NCBI RefSeq assembly: GCF_002786295.1
Contig: NZ_PGTC01000016.1
Location: 64,501-128,500 of the forward strand
Length of the DNA stretch: 64,000 nt
From: Pseudooceanicola marinus
GTDB lineage: Bacteria > Pseudomonadota > Alphaproteobacteria > Rhodobacterales > Rhodobacteraceae
Reading direction: 5' to 3'
Positions 45,406 through 56,423 of this stretch are shown piece by piece. The stretch's first letter is position 1. Every line of letters starts with the position of its first letter. Below the pieces are notes generated by a model that saw nothing but the letters and a program-made list of their open reading frames with translations, made no database searches and was not told where the DNA came from. The translations under genes were made by a program, and so were the position numbers.

Positions 45406-45793
45406 TCTTGCCGCTGCCCTTCGGAATTCAGCGGGTTTCGGCCCAGCCTGCGCAGGCCTGCGCAGGGGGCTTTGCGTCGTTCGGATTCAAGGGCAGCATC
45501 CGCTTTGTTGCCGCCTCGGTCCTCAAGATCGAAGCGGCAGCGTGTCAATACCGTTACCCTTCCCCTCGCGGGCGGCCGTTTGTCCCCAATTCTCGGTCGC
45601 CCGCTTTTTCCGGTTCCGGACTTGCCTCGTGTGAACGGCGGACCCAGGCGGTATTGCCGCGCCAGGCGTGGCGCTCCGCTGCCGCCGACCCGGCTCCGTC
45701 GGATCGGTGCGGTATTGACACCGCCCAGCGGGAACCTTTCTTCTTTTCCTGCGTTAGGTTCCGCAGGAACGTTTCAATCGAAGGTAAAAACTC
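45406..45793 (+). other. Promoter-bearing intergenic region upstream of the glycine-rich lipoprotein gene
   Basis: 388 bases without a convincing gene. The last 65 bases hold a GGAAC-N16-CGTT promoter-like element and a GTTCC-GCA-GGAAC dyad. The rest shows no coding character. Confidence 0.45.
45731..45755 (+). promoter_or_regulatory. EcfG-type (general stress sigma) promoter candidate
   Basis: GGAAC at 45731-45735 and CGTT at 45752-45755 are separated by 16 bases. This fits the -35/-10 pattern of alphaproteobacterial EcfG sigma factors. It lies 38 bases upstream of the ATG at 45794. Whether this organism encodes EcfG is unknown from the window. Confidence 0.45.
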
Positions 45794-46000
45794 ATGTTCA
45801 AGAAATCCTGGATCATCGCCGGCGTCCTTTGTGCTGGCCTCGCGGCATGTGGTGACACGATGGGCGAGCAGGCCCTGGTCGGCGGCGCGGCCGGCGTGGG
45901 CGCAGCAGCCGTCACTGGCGGCAGCGCCGGCACCGGCGCGCTGGTCGGCGCAGCGGGTAACGTCGCTTACTGCCAGGCAAACCCGGGCGCCTGCCGCTAA
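45794..46000 (+). CDS. Small glycine-zipper lipoprotein
   Basis: A 68-residue lipoprotein with lipobox VLCAGLAAC (acylated Cys19). The mature part is a Gly/Ala-rich stretch (ALVGGAAGVGAAAV, GTGALVGAAGN) of glycine-zipper type that can pack against membranes, ending with two cysteines (AYCQANPGACR) able to form a disulfide. AAGG precedes the ATG. It has its own candidate stress promoter and a terminator. It is likely an envelope-stress protein; no exact family was assigned. Confidence 0.78.
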   Translation: MFKKSWIIAGVLCAGLAACGDTMGEQALVGGAAGVGAAAVTGGSAGTGALVGAAGNVAYCQANPGACR

Positions 46001-46063
46001 GGCAACGCCGGCGCGTCGCCCCGGGGTCCGCCCCGGCGCACGCCTGATATCCAGAACCATTCG

Positions 46064-46100
46064 CCCCTCGGCTGCGGTGTCCCGCGGCCGGGGGGTTTTT
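46064..46100 (+). terminator. Terminator between the lipoprotein gene and pccA
   Basis: A long GC-rich stem (CCCCTCGGCTGCGG pairing with CCGCGGCCGGGGGG) is followed by TTTTT. Confidence 0.85.
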
Positions 46101-46164
46101 GCATGCGCTGCCCCCGCTTCAGGGGCGGCCGGCACAGTACAATGACCTCGGGGAAGGGCCAGAC

Positions 46165-48210
<2,046 letters not shown>

Positions 48211-48214
48211 GGGG

Positions 48215-49096
48215 ATGAGCGGGCACCGGCATATCGACCTGTCGGTGCTCGTCCTGTTGGGTCTGTCGATGGGAGCGGGCGCGGTGCTGGACTACTTAAG
48301 AGATGGTATCGGGCTGGAAATCCTCTTGGGGATATGCCTGTCGGTCTTGATCGCCCTGTGGCTGGTCTGCCTGCGCGAACCTGTGCGCAGAAGCGTGCTG
48401 CGCTCCGCCGGCTTGCTGCTTCCCCTGTTGCTAGTTTGGTCTTTCGCCGCCTTGCTTTTGTGGCGTCACGCACCAGAGGACGCGCAAAAAGTGATTCCGG
48501 TCGGGATCCTGACTGGGACGGGTGTGCTTCTCGGGTGGGTCGCAACCTACCTGATCGGGGATGTGAGAGAGCAAACCGCACTGGATCGCACCCGGCGCGA
48601 CACGCTGACGGCCCTGCGGCACGAGATTTTCGCGCTGGTCGACAAGCTGGACAATCAAGACATCTGGGCCCACGCCAAAGACGTTCAGGCGAGGATCGCG
48701 CAGGGCGATGGCACGACTCGAGTGGGGAAGGCGGTGCCCTATCACCCCTATTCCACGATGGAGAGCCAGCCAATCATCTTCGAGGCCGTCTCCGGCTCGA
48801 TTCCGACGATCAAAGCTGCCACGGTGGCGGCGATCGTGCGCTTCTACGCAGAATATACGGATCTGCGTCGAATGATCGAAGATAGCCGTAGCGACATCGC
48901 CCGTTCCCTGTCGCCCGAGCGGCGTGTGAACTTGCACAGACAGTTGACCAAGCGCCGGGCCAGCACCTTGAGCTGGGGATTGAAAGCGCTGGAAGAGATT
49001 GGCCGAGATCTTGGCGAGTCAGACTACGAGAAGATAAACCGTTCTGGGAAGAACGAGCAAATCACACCCGAAAAAACAGGTGATCCTGATGAATAG
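48215..49096 (+). CDS. Membrane protein of unknown function between pccA and mcm
   Basis: A 293-residue protein with three or four hydrophobic segments within residues 8-115 (DLSVLVLLGLSMGAGAVL, LLGICLSVLIALWLVCL, LLLPLLLVWSFAALLLW, GTGVLLGWVATYLIG). A soluble C-terminal domain of about 175 residues follows, rich in Arg, Glu and Ile (SIPTIKAATVAAIVRFYAEY), probably helical. The C-terminal tail is charged. Codon use is less GC-biased than in pccA and mcm. It begins 4 bases after the pccA stop. No family was recognised. Its lower GC and location between two pathway genes suggest a later insertion. Confidence 0.7.
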   Translation: MSGHRHIDLSVLVLLGLSMGAGAVLDYLRDGIGLEILLGICLSVLIALWLVCLREPVRRSVLRSAGLLLPLLLVWSFAALLLWRHAPEDAQKVIPVGILTGTGVLLGWVATYLIGDVREQTALDRTRRDTLTALRHEIFALVDKLDNQDIWAHAKDVQARIAQGDGTTRVGKAVPYHPYSTMESQPIIFEAVSGSIPTIKAATVAAIVRFYAEYTDLRRMIEDSRSDIARSLSPERRVNLHRQLTKRRASTLSWGLKALEEIGRDLGESDYEKINRSGKNEQITPEKTGDPDE

Positions 49097-49436
49097 GTGT
49101 GATTTCTCAGCCCCTTACGGGCGTTCAGATGTCGCCGCTGATCGGCTGACCCGGGGATTTCTTCGGCTGATTGCTTTGGGCGCGCATGACACGTTCTCCG
49201 CTTTGCATGGCGTATACATAGCCCTGACGGGTAAAGAAATCAACAATCCTGACGCGGCAGCGCAGCGCGCCGAGGCTGTCTGCCCGCCGACCCCTGGCCG
49301 GACGCGGCCCCGGGGCCGGATCCCTTCCGCAGCAACCGACAGGCGCCCGCCGGGGCGCCGCAGACAGGACCACATGGCGTGGCGCAGACGGGCAGGATAG
49401 ACCCGCGCGCGCGCCTCAGGCAAAGAGGACAAGGCG
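49097..49436. other. Intergenic region upstream of mcm
   Basis: 340 bases with no supported gene. On the reverse strand a short frame encodes a basic peptide from an ATG at 49208 (MQSGERVMRAQSNQPKKSP, 27 residues), which lacks a clear ribosome-binding site and is not called. One isolated TTTGC is present, but no TTTGC-N3-TTTGC pair as seen at pccB. Confidence 0.4.
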
Positions 49437-51566
49437 ATGACATCGAAGAAGGACGCATGGGCCGAGCGCGCTGAAAAGGAACTGCGCGGCAAGCCGCTGG
49501 AGGATCTGACCTGGCATACGCTGGAGGGGATCGACATCCAGCCGCTTTACACGGCCGACGACGTGAAGGATCTGCCGCACCTGGACACCATGCCCGGCGA
49601 GGCGCCGTTCACCCGCGGCGTGCGGTCGACCATGTATGCCGGGCGCCCCTGGACGATCCGGCAATATGCTGGCTTCTCCACGGCGGAGGAATCCAACGCC
49701 TTCTACCGCCGCAACCTGGCCGCGGGTCAGCAGGGCGTCTCGGTCGCCTTCGACCTGGCCACGCACCGCGGCTATGACAGCGACCACCCCCGCGTGGTGG
49801 GTGACGTCGGCAAGGCGGGTGTCGCCATCGACAGCGTGGAGGACATGAAGGTCCTCTTCGACGGCATCCCGCTGGAGCAGGTGTCGGTGTCCATGACGAT
49901 GAACGGCGCGGTGATCCCGATCCTGGCCAACTACATCGTGGCGGGCGAGGAGCAGGGCGTCGATAAGGCGCAGCTCTCGGGGACCATCCAGAACGACATC
50001 CTGAAGGAGTTCATGGTCCGCAACACCTACATCTATCCGCCCGAACCCTCGATGCGGATCATCTCGGACATCATCGAGTACACCTCGAACGAGATGCCCA
50101 AGTTCAATTCGATCTCGATCTCCGGCTACCACATGCAGGAGGCCGGGGCGAACCTGGTGCAGGAGCTGGCCTATACCCTGGCCGACGGGCGGGAATACGT
50201 GAAGGCGGCCATCGAGGCCGGGATGGACGTGGACAAGTTCGCGGGCCGGCTGTCCTTCTTCTTTGCCATCGGCATGAACTTCTTCATGGAGATCGCCAAG
50301 CTGCGTGCCGCGCGCACCCTGTGGTATCGCGTGATGGAGGAGTTCGGGGCGAAGAACGACCGCTCGAAGATGCTGCGGACGCATTGCCAGACCTCCGGCG
50401 TGTCTTTGCAGGAACAGGACCCCTACAACAACGTCATCCGCACGGCGTACGAGGCGATGTCGGCGGTCCTGGGCGGCACCCAGTCGCTGCACACCAATGC
50501 CCTCGATGAGGCCATCGCCCTGCCCACCGATTTCTCGGCCCGGATCGCCCGCAACACCCAGCTGGTGCTGCAGGAGGAAACCGGCGTGACCAAGGTCGTC
50601 GATCCCCTGGCGGGCTCCTACTACGTCGAAAGCCTGACCGAGGAGCTGATCGAAAAGGCCTGGGCGCTGATGCAGGAGGTCGAGGAGATGGGCGGCATGA
50701 CCAAGGCCGTGGCCTCCGGCATGCCAAAGCTGCGCATCGAGGAAAGCGCGGCCCGGCGCCAGGCCGACATCGACCGTGGCAAGGAGGTGATCGTCGGGGT
50801 CAACAAGTACCGCAAGGACAAGGAAGACCCGATCGATATCCTGGACGTCGACAACGTCAAGGTGCGCGACAGTCAGATCGCCGCGCTGCAACGCATCCGC
50901 GACAGCCGCGACGAGGCCGCCTGCACCGCCGCGCTGGATGAGCTGACGCGGCGCGCGAAGGAGGGCGGCAACCTGCTGGAAGCCGCCGTCGAGGCCGCCC
51001 GCGCCAGGGCCACTGTGGGAGAGATCAGCATGGCGATGGAGAAGGAGTTCGGCCGCCACCAGGCGGAGGTGAAGACGCTGGCGGGGGTTTATGGCGCCGC
51101 CTACGAGGGTGACGAGGGCTTTGCCGCGATCCAGAAATCGGTCGAGGCCTTCGCCGAGGAGGAGGGCCGTCGGCCCCGGATGCTGGTGGTGAAGATGGGC
51201 CAGGATGGCCACGACCGCGGTGCCAAGGTGATCGCCACGGCCTTCGCCGACATCGGTTTCGACGTCGACGTGGGCCCGCTGTTCCAGACCCCGGAAGAGG
51301 CGGCGCAGGATGCCATCGACAACGACGTGCACGTCGTTGGCATCAGCTCTCAGGCGGCGGGGCACAAGACCCTGGCGCCGCAGCTGATCCAGGCGCTGAA
51401 GGACAAGGATGCGGGCGATATCATCGTGATCTGCGGTGGCGTGATCCCGCAGCAGGATTACGACTTCCTGAAGAACGCCGGCGTCGCCGCGATCTTCGGC
51501 CCGGGCACCAATATCCCCTCTGCCGCCCAGGACATCCTGCAGCTGATCCGCGCTGCCCGGGGCTGA
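49437..51566 (+). CDS. mcm: Methylmalonyl-CoA mutase
   Basis: A 709-residue adenosylcobalamin-dependent mutase that isomerises (R)-methylmalonyl-CoA to succinyl-CoA. The N-terminal TIM barrel ([37 protein letters not shown]) is followed by the B12 domain (about 570-700) with [11 protein letters not shown], the lower-axial His motif DxHxxG. It is a single-chain, homodimer-type enzyme. The purine-rich AAGAGGACAAGG run precedes the ATG. Together with PccA/B it routes propionyl-CoA into the TCA cycle; the epimerase and a MeaB-type chaperone are not in the window. Confidence 0.97.
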   Translation: MTSKKDAWAERAEKELRGKPLEDLTWHTLEGIDIQPLYTADDVKDLPHLDTMPGEAPFTRGVRSTMYAGRPWTIRQYAGFSTAEESNAFYRRNLAAGQQGVSVAFDLATHRGYDSDHPRVVGDVGKAGVAIDSVEDMKVLFDGIPLEQVSVSMTMNGAVIPILANYIVAGEEQGVDKAQLSGTIQNDILKEFMVRNTYIYPPEPSMRIISDIIEYTSNEMPKFNSISISGYHMQEAGANLVQELAYTLADGREYVKAAIEAGMDVDKFAGRLSFFFAIGMNFFMEIAKLRAARTLWYRVMEEFGAKNDRSKMLRTHCQTSGVSLQEQDPYNNVIRTAYEAMSAVLGGTQSLHTNALDEAIALPTDFSARIARNTQLVLQEETGVTKVVDPLAGSYYVESLTEELIEKAWALMQEVEEMGGMTKAVASGMPKLRIEESAARRQADIDRGKEVIVGVNKYRKDKEDPIDILDVDNVKVRDSQIAALQRIRDSRDEAACTAALDELTRRAKEGGNLLEAAVEAARARATVGEISMAMEKEFGRHQAEVKTLAGVYGAAYEGDEGFAAIQKSVEAFAEEEGRRPRMLVVKMGQDGHDRGAKVIATAFADIGFDVDVGPLFQTPEEAAQDAIDNDVHVVGISSQAAGHKTLAPQLIQALKDKDAGDIIVICGGVIPQQDYDFLKNAGVAAIFGPGTNIPSAAQDILQLIRAARG

Positions 51567-51669
51567 CGCCCGGCGCCACGCCGCGCGGTTGTGAAAAGAC
51601 CGTGACGGGCCTTGATCGGGCCCGTCGCCGCACCATCCTTGGGGCAACTGTTTCCAGGGAGAGATTTCC

Positions 51670-52209
51670 ATGACCCGCATTCTCGGCATCTCCGGCTCGC
51701 TGCGCCGCGCCTCCTTCAACGCCGGCCTGCTGCGCGCGGCCGCCGAACTGGCGCCGGAGGGCGCCGAGGTGGACGTGCAGGGCATCCATGGCGTGCCGCT
51801 CTACGATGCCGACCTGGAGGCCGAGGGCACGCCGCAGCCCGTCCTGGATCTGCGCGCGGCGCTGGAGGCGGCGGATGCGCTGCTGCTGGTCACGCCCGAG
51901 TACAACAACGGCATCCCCGGCCCCTTCAAGAACGCCATCGACTGGATGGCCTCCGGTCCCGGTGCCGATCTCTTCAAGGGCAAGTGGGTTGCCCTGATGG
52001 GTGCCTCGCCCATGGCGACGGGGGCGATCATGGCGCAGAACCACTGGCTGCCGGTGCTGCGCACCCTGGGCACCCGCCCCTGGTTCGAGGGCCGCCTGAT
52101 GGTCGGCCGTGCGAAGGACAAGTTCGACGACAAGGGCCAGCTGACCGACGAGGATACGCGTCGCCGCGTCAGCGACTTCATGGCCGGGTTCGCCGCCGCC
52201 CTCGACTGA
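51670..52209 (+). CDS. NADPH-dependent FMN reductase family protein
   Basis: A 179-residue flavodoxin-fold flavoprotein. The FMN phosphate loop GISGSLRRASFNAGLLR is at the N-terminus and the TPEYNNGIPGPFKNAIDWM motif, typical of ArsH/ChrR/Frp quinone reductases, is near 77. Such proteins reduce quinones, chromate or azo compounds. It follows mcm by about 100 bases with AGGGAGAG before the ATG. It is convergent with the DUF985 gene. Confidence 0.9.
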   Translation: MTRILGISGSLRRASFNAGLLRAAAELAPEGAEVDVQGIHGVPLYDADLEAEGTPQPVLDLRAALEAADALLLVTPEYNNGIPGPFKNAIDWMASGPGADLFKGKWVALMGASPMATGAIMAQNHWLPVLRTLGTRPWFEGRLMVGRAKDKFDDKGQLTDEDTRRRVSDFMAGFAAALD

Positions 52210-52224
52210 TCGCGCAGCTGCCGG

Positions 52225-52674
52225 TCAGCGCCGGGGCAGGGCGCTCGCCTGGGGCCCCGGCGCCCAGCCTTCGGGCGCCAGCTCCCAGCCGTCGAAGGTG
52301 AAGGCGGGGGAGACGACACAGGATACCAGCACCCAGCCCCGTTCGGCGAAGGCCGCCTGCCAGGCGTGGCGGGGGACGAAATGGCTGGGCCGCTGGCCCC
52401 GGCCCACGTCAATCCCCAGCCAGCTGTCCACCGGCCTGTCGTGATCGCCTGCCGCAACCGAACAGCGCAACGGATGGCCCGCGTGCCAATACCAGGTTTC
52501 GTCACAGTCGATCCGGTGCCAGTGGCAGCTTTGTCCCTCGTCCAGCAGGTAGTAGATGGCCGAGATGCCGGGCCGCCCGCCGGCCCAGTCCGGCTGCCAG
52601 GTGTCGCTGTGCCAACCGCCTTCGGGATGGGGTGTCAGCCCCAGAGTCTCGATCAGTTCCGCCGCGGTGGTCAT
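52225..52674 (-). CDS. Cupin domain protein (DUF985)
   Basis: A 149-residue single-domain cupin. The opening ELIETLGLTPHPEGGWHSDT and YLLDEGQSCHWHRIDCDETW motifs are those of DUF985 proteins, with the His/His/Glu metal-site residues of the cupin barrel (HWHRIDCDE). The start at 52674 is taken from family length; the frame stays open far upstream. The C-terminal Pro/Arg tail is slightly extended. The function is unknown; structural relatives bind sugars or metals. There is a 15-base gap to the convergent FMN reductase gene. Confidence 0.9.
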   Translation of the reverse strand: MTTAAELIETLGLTPHPEGGWHSDTWQPDWAGGRPGISAIYYLLDEGQSCHWHRIDCDETWYWHAGHPLRCSVAAGDHDRPVDSWLGIDVGRGQRPSHFVPRHAWQAAFAERGWVLVSCVVSPAFTFDGWELAPEGWAPGPQASALPRR

Positions 52675-52882
52675 CCGTCTCTCCTTCTGTCGGCCCGGGC
52701 CGATTAACGCCGTTCGCGGCGGCGTAGGCCAGAGGGCAGGACGTGATCCGCGACCCGGGGCCGCGCAGGTGATCACCGCGCAGGCACTGGCCGCGATTCG
52801 GTGCGGGACCGTGAGGGGCGGCCCCTTGCCTTCCCCGCCCGCGCGCGGGACAACTCCGCCACGACCTGTCCGGAGCTCTCCC

Positions 52883-53377
52883 ATGTCCCTCACCATTCGC
52901 CCCGTCGAACCGCGCGACCACGCCGCGCTGGCCGAGATCTTCAGCCACTACGTGCGCCACACCACCGTCTCTCTCAGCGCGGTGGAAAAGGACGCCGCCG
53001 CCATGGCGGCCTATTTCGAGGGGCGGGCTGCCCTGGGCCGGGGCAGCTTCGTCGCCGAGGAGGGGGGCGAGGTGCTGGGCTATGCCACCTATGACCAGTT
53101 TCGGCCCAACGACGGCTACCGCCACACGATGGAGCATACGATCATGCTGACCGCGGCGGCGGCGGGTCGCGGCGCCGGGCGGGCGCTGATGCAGGCGCTG
53201 GAGGACCACGCCCGGGCCGCCGGCCAGCACGTCCTGGTGGGGGCCATCACCGCCGACAACGCGTCCAGCATCGCCTTCCACGAGGCCATGGGATTCGAGA
53301 TCACCGGCCGCATGCCCCAGGTGGGCCGCAAGTTCGATCAGTGGCATGATCTGGTGCTGATGCAGAAGCTCCTCTGA
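52883..53377 (+). CDS. GNAT family N-acetyltransferase (phosphinothricin acetyltransferase-like)
   Basis: A 164-residue acetyltransferase of the PAT/YncA type. The opening LTIRPVEPRDHAALAEIFSH, EHTIMLTAAAAGRGAGRALM (acetyl-CoA pyrophosphate loop) and AITADNASSIAFHEAMGF (motif B) are all present. Such enzymes acetylate amino-acid-like amines or methionine derivatives; the actual substrate is not known. The start is the ATG at 52883; the longer open frame upstream is antisense to the cupin gene promoter. Confidence 0.9.
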   Translation: MSLTIRPVEPRDHAALAEIFSHYVRHTTVSLSAVEKDAAAMAAYFEGRAALGRGSFVAEEGGEVLGYATYDQFRPNDGYRHTMEHTIMLTAAAAGRGAGRALMQALEDHARAAGQHVLVGAITADNASSIAFHEAMGFEITGRMPQVGRKFDQWHDLVLMQKLL

Positions 53378-53497
53378 ACCCTTGCCCCCGGGTCCGCCCC
53401 GACCGGACGGGGCGCGACGGAACGCCCCGCTGTAACACCCTTCAAATCCCCGCGGGGCCTCGGGACAATCGGGGCGAAGCAGGCTAGGATCGCGCCC

Positions 53498-54184
53498 ATG
53501 TCCATCTGGTCCCGCATAATGGAGGCGCTGCAGGCGCTGGCGAAGGGCGAAGCGCTGTCGGCGGTCTTCGATCGCCTGCGCACGCCCCCCGAACGCTCCG
53601 TCGCCTTCACCATCGCCGTCATCGCCCTTGGCGCCAAGATGGCCAAGGCCGATGGCCTGGTGACCCGCAACGAGGTCACGGCCTTCCGCGAAGTCTTCCG
53701 CATCCCTCCCGAGGATGAGGCCGGCGCCGCGCGGGTCTTCAATATGGCGCGCCAGGACGTGGCGGGATTCGAGGATTACGCCGCCCGTATTGCTCGCATG
53801 TTCGGCCCCGAAAGCCCGGTGCTTTGCGACCTGATGGAAGGCCTCTTTGCCATTGCCGTGGCCGATGGCGAATATCACGAGGCCGAAGATGCCTTCCTGA
53901 AACGCGTGGCCGAGATTTTCGGCCTCGGCGAAGGGCAGTTCCGCCGCGCCCGCTCGCGTTTCGTGCCCGACGCCCGGCCCGATCCCTTCGCCGTGCTGGG
54001 CCTGCCGCCTGATGCCAGCATCGAACAGGCCCGCGCCGCCTGGCGCGAAGCCGTGCGCGAAAGCCACCCCGACCGGATGCTGGCGCGTGGCGTGCCCGAA
54101 GAGGCGGTGAAGATGGCGGAAAAGCGGATGATCGATATCAACGCCGCCTGGGAGGAGATCCAGGCGCGGGATACGGCCCACTGA
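53498..54184 (+). CDS. TerB-like plus DnaJ-domain protein (DjlA type)
   Basis: A 228-residue co-chaperone-like protein. The TerB-like helical domain covers about 25-150 (VIALGAKMAKADGLVTRNEV, LFAIAVADGEYHEAEDAFL). The C-terminal J domain (about 163-225) has the HPD tripeptide in ESHPDRML. It lacks the N-terminal membrane anchor of E. coli DjlA, so it is cytoplasmic. It would stimulate DnaK; the TerB part may sense metal or membrane stress. It is upstream of the small exported protein gene by 55 bases. Confidence 0.9.
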   Translation: MSIWSRIMEALQALAKGEALSAVFDRLRTPPERSVAFTIAVIALGAKMAKADGLVTRNEVTAFREVFRIPPEDEAGAARVFNMARQDVAGFEDYAARIARMFGPESPVLCDLMEGLFAIAVADGEYHEAEDAFLKRVAEIFGLGEGQFRRARSRFVPDARPDPFAVLGLPPDASIEQARAAWREAVRESHPDRMLARGVPEEAVKMAEKRMIDINAAWEEIQARDTAH

Positions 54185-54239
54185 GCGCCGCGCCGTCGGC
54201 GGTCTTTGAGATGTCACGCGGCTGCCCTATATCTGGGGT

Positions 54240-54662
54240 ATGAAACAGACGCTGCTTGCCCCGCTGATCTGCATGTCCCTGGCTGCCCCCCTGCCGCTGA
54301 TCGCCCAGGAGGCGCCGCCCGGGTCGCAATCCGACGACTCGGCGACCGAGGAGGGCGGCGATAACGGCGCCTTGATGCGCGAGGGCCTGCGCCTGCTGAT
54401 GGAAGGGCTATCCGGCGGCCTCGACGACACGCTGGACGACATGGGCGAGGCGGCCGAAGAGGCCGCGCCTAAGATCCGCGATTTCGTGATGCGCATGGGG
54501 CCTGCCATGGCCGATGCCCTGTCGAAGGTGGGCGATCTGGCCAACTACGAGGCGCCCACCGTGCTGCCCAATGGCGACATCCTGATCAAGCGCCGCGACG
54601 ATGCCCCCCGCTACGCCCCGCCGGTGCCCGGCGAAAACCCCGACGGCTCCATCGACCTCTGA
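54240..54662 (+). CDS. Small exported protein of unknown function
   Basis: A 140-residue protein with a signal peptide (MKQTLLAPLICMSLAAPLPL, cleavage near IAQEA). The mature part is acidic and helical (GALMREGLRLLMEGLSGGLD, MGEAAEEAAPKIRDFVMRMG), with a Pro-rich C-terminus (NYEAPTVLPNGDILIKRRDD). Similar proteins in related genomes are sometimes labelled AAA+ ATPase, but no P-loop is present and I reject that. It is probably periplasmic. Confidence 0.75.
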   Translation: MKQTLLAPLICMSLAAPLPLIAQEAPPGSQSDDSATEEGGDNGALMREGLRLLMEGLSGGLDDTLDDMGEAAEEAAPKIRDFVMRMGPAMADALSKVGDLANYEAPTVLPNGDILIKRRDDAPRYAPPVPGENPDGSIDL

Positions 54663-54694
54663 TCCTGCCGCCCACGTGGGGGAAGGCACCATAC

Positions 54695-54730
54695 CCCTCC
54701 CATTTTCTGGCCGGAAATATCCTCGGGTGG
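54695..54730 (-). repeat. Dispersed intergenic element, reverse copy
   Basis: On the reverse strand the copy reads GAGGATATTTCCGGCCAG followed by AAAATGGGAGGG. It matches the element at 61990 (GGAGTATTTCTGGC, then GGATGGGAGG). It lies between convergent genes, about 85 bases past the ppx stop and in the same direction. Confidence 0.6.
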
Positions 54731-54813
54731 TCTGGGGGGGCAGACAGCCCCCCGGCTTCTCAGCCTGCGCAATCGCTCAAGTCCCCGGGCGGCGGCCGAC
54801 AATTCCCAGCCTC

Positions 54814-56367
54814 TCAGCTCCGCGACGGACCCAGCTTCAGCGACACCTCGGCCTTCAGCGAGGAGGCCAGCGAGCGGAAGCGCGCCTCGGCCACCTCCCC
54901 GAACAGCGGCCAATGGGCCTCGGCCATCTTCAGCTCCAGCACCTTCTTTTTCGGGAACCAGCGCAGCTCACCGATCTCGCCGTCGCGCTCGGGCCAGAGC
55001 ATGGCGCCGAAACGCATGGCCTTGCCCAGGATCTCCGCCTGTTGCTGCTCCTCTTCCGTCAGCAGGCCGTAAAGCTCCTCGAAGGCCGTGCCCTCGCGCC
55101 GGTTACGGTAGCGGTGCAGCAGCGCCAGCCCGAGGAAGACCCGCTCGGCATGTTTCAGCCCGCCGAGGTTGGCCCGGGTGGCATTGTCGAAACAGACCTC
55201 GGCGCGGTAGTCGGGATGCGCCCGCCAGGTCACGTCGTGCAGCAGGCAGGCGGCCTTCACCAGGCGCAGCCGCTCTGGCTTGGCAGATTTGAACAGCGGC
55301 TGGATGAAGGTGTAGAGCGTCCGGCCAAAGCCCGGCAGGCGCGCGTCCTTCTGCTCCGCGAAGCGGCAGCTTTCGATTAGCGGATCGCGGTCGCGCAGGT
55401 GCTGCGGCATCTGTTCATACAGCAGCCCCTCGCGGATCCCGTAGGACGACACCGCGATGTCATGCGGCTTGTAGCGTTTCACCAGCTCCAGCAGCACTTC
55501 CGAGGCCATGGGCACCAGCCCCATCCGGGTGGAGGACAGGGAACAGCGTTTGCGCAGCGCCTCGGGGTCCTGCTTGGCGATCCAGGCCACGGTGTCGCGC
55601 ACCGTCTTGGCGGTCATGCGGTATTCGTGCAGCACATGCAGCGGGTAGCCGCGCCGTTCCATGTCGATCCGCGCGATGGCCCGCCAGGATCCGCCCACCA
55701 GGAACAGGCGGTTGCGGTCGGCGGGGATCGTCTCGGTCAGCGTGTCGATCTCGGCCTTGATGTAGGCGCGGCGCCCCTTCTTGCCGCCCTTCACGTCCGC
55801 CAGTTTCAGCGGGCCCAGGGGCGAGGTTTCGCGGTCGCCCACGCGGCCGTCGTTGATCCGTGCCAGTTCCATCGAAGATCCGCCGATGTCGCAGACCAGG
55901 CCGTAGGAGCCGGGCCAGCCCAGCAACACGCCCTGCGCCGACAGGCGCGCCTCTTCCTGACCGTCGATGACATGCAGGCGGAGGCCGGTCTGGCGTTCCA
56001 CCTGGGCGGCGAAATCTGGGCCGTCCTCGGCGTCGCGGACGGCCGCCGTGGCCACAGCCGACAGCGGCGTGGCATCCATGCCCTGCGCGAGAAGCTGGAA
56101 GCGATGGATTGCCGCCAGTGCGCGCTTGCGGCCCTCAGGGTTCAACCGGCCCGTCTCGGACAGGCCGGCACCGAGGCCGCACATGATCTTTTCGTTGTAG
56201 AAATAGGCGGGACTGCGCGCCGCCCCGTCGAACACCACGAGGCGGACGGAGTTGGAGCCGACGTCGACCACGCCGACCCGGCTGAGCGCCCGCGCCTCCG
56301 GATTGTCGAAAAGCGGGCGCCCGAAGGGCCCCCAGTCGGAAACGCTTGGCTGGTTATCCCCATCCAT
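54814..56367 (-). CDS. ppx: Exopolyphosphatase / Ppx-GppA phosphatase
   Basis: A 517-residue actin-like-fold phosphatase. The phosphate-binding loop VVDVGSNSVRLVVFDGA is near residue 32-48, and VCDIGGSSMELARI is the second loop. The C-terminal 190 residues form the HD-like helical extension (VKAACLLHDVTWRAHPDYRA). It hydrolyses polyphosphate (Ppx) and may also cleave pppGpp. The start at 56367 (MDGDNQPSVSDW) was preferred over 56427, which would overlap ppk. It is downstream of ppk by 56 bases, so synthesis and breakdown are co-transcribed. Confidence 0.94.
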   Translation of the reverse strand: MDGDNQPSVSDWGPFGRPLFDNPEARALSRVGVVDVGSNSVRLVVFDGAARSPAYFYNEKIMCGLGAGLSETGRLNPEGRKRALAAIHRFQLLAQGMDATPLSAVATAAVRDAEDGPDFAAQVERQTGLRLHVIDGQEEARLSAQGVLLGWPGSYGLVCDIGGSSMELARINDGRVGDRETSPLGPLKLADVKGGKKGRRAYIKAEIDTLTETIPADRNRLFLVGGSWRAIARIDMERRGYPLHVLHEYRMTAKTVRDTVAWIAKQDPEALRKRCSLSSTRMGLVPMASEVLLELVKRYKPHDIAVSSYGIREGLLYEQMPQHLRDRDPLIESCRFAEQKDARLPGFGRTLYTFIQPLFKSAKPERLRLVKAACLLHDVTWRAHPDYRAEVCFDNATRANLGGLKHAERVFLGLALLHRYRNRREGTAFEELYGLLTEEEQQQAEILGKAMRFGAMLWPERDGEIGELRWFPKKKVLELKMAEAHWPLFGEVAEARFRSLASSLKAEVSLKLGPSRS

Positions 56368-56423
56368 CACTGGCGGACTCCCGGGTATTTCTGGTCTGTT
56401 ATGCGCAAAGCTGCGGGCCCGGG

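Noticed and set aside
49190-49215. PccR site upstream of mcm
   Set aside because: Only one isolated TTTGC occurs; the paired TTTGC-N3-TTTGC form found at pccB and pccR is missing.
49125-49373. Small reverse-strand gene upstream of mcm
   Set aside because: The only ATG gives 27 residues, without a ribosome-binding site or recognisable product.
49416-51785. Reverse open frame of 789 codons across mcm
   Set aside because: Shadow of the mutase gene with the same His/Gly/Asp-rich artefact composition.
54240-54662. AAA+ ATPase label sometimes given to such proteins
   Set aside because: No Walker A or B motif is present; it is a small exported helical protein.
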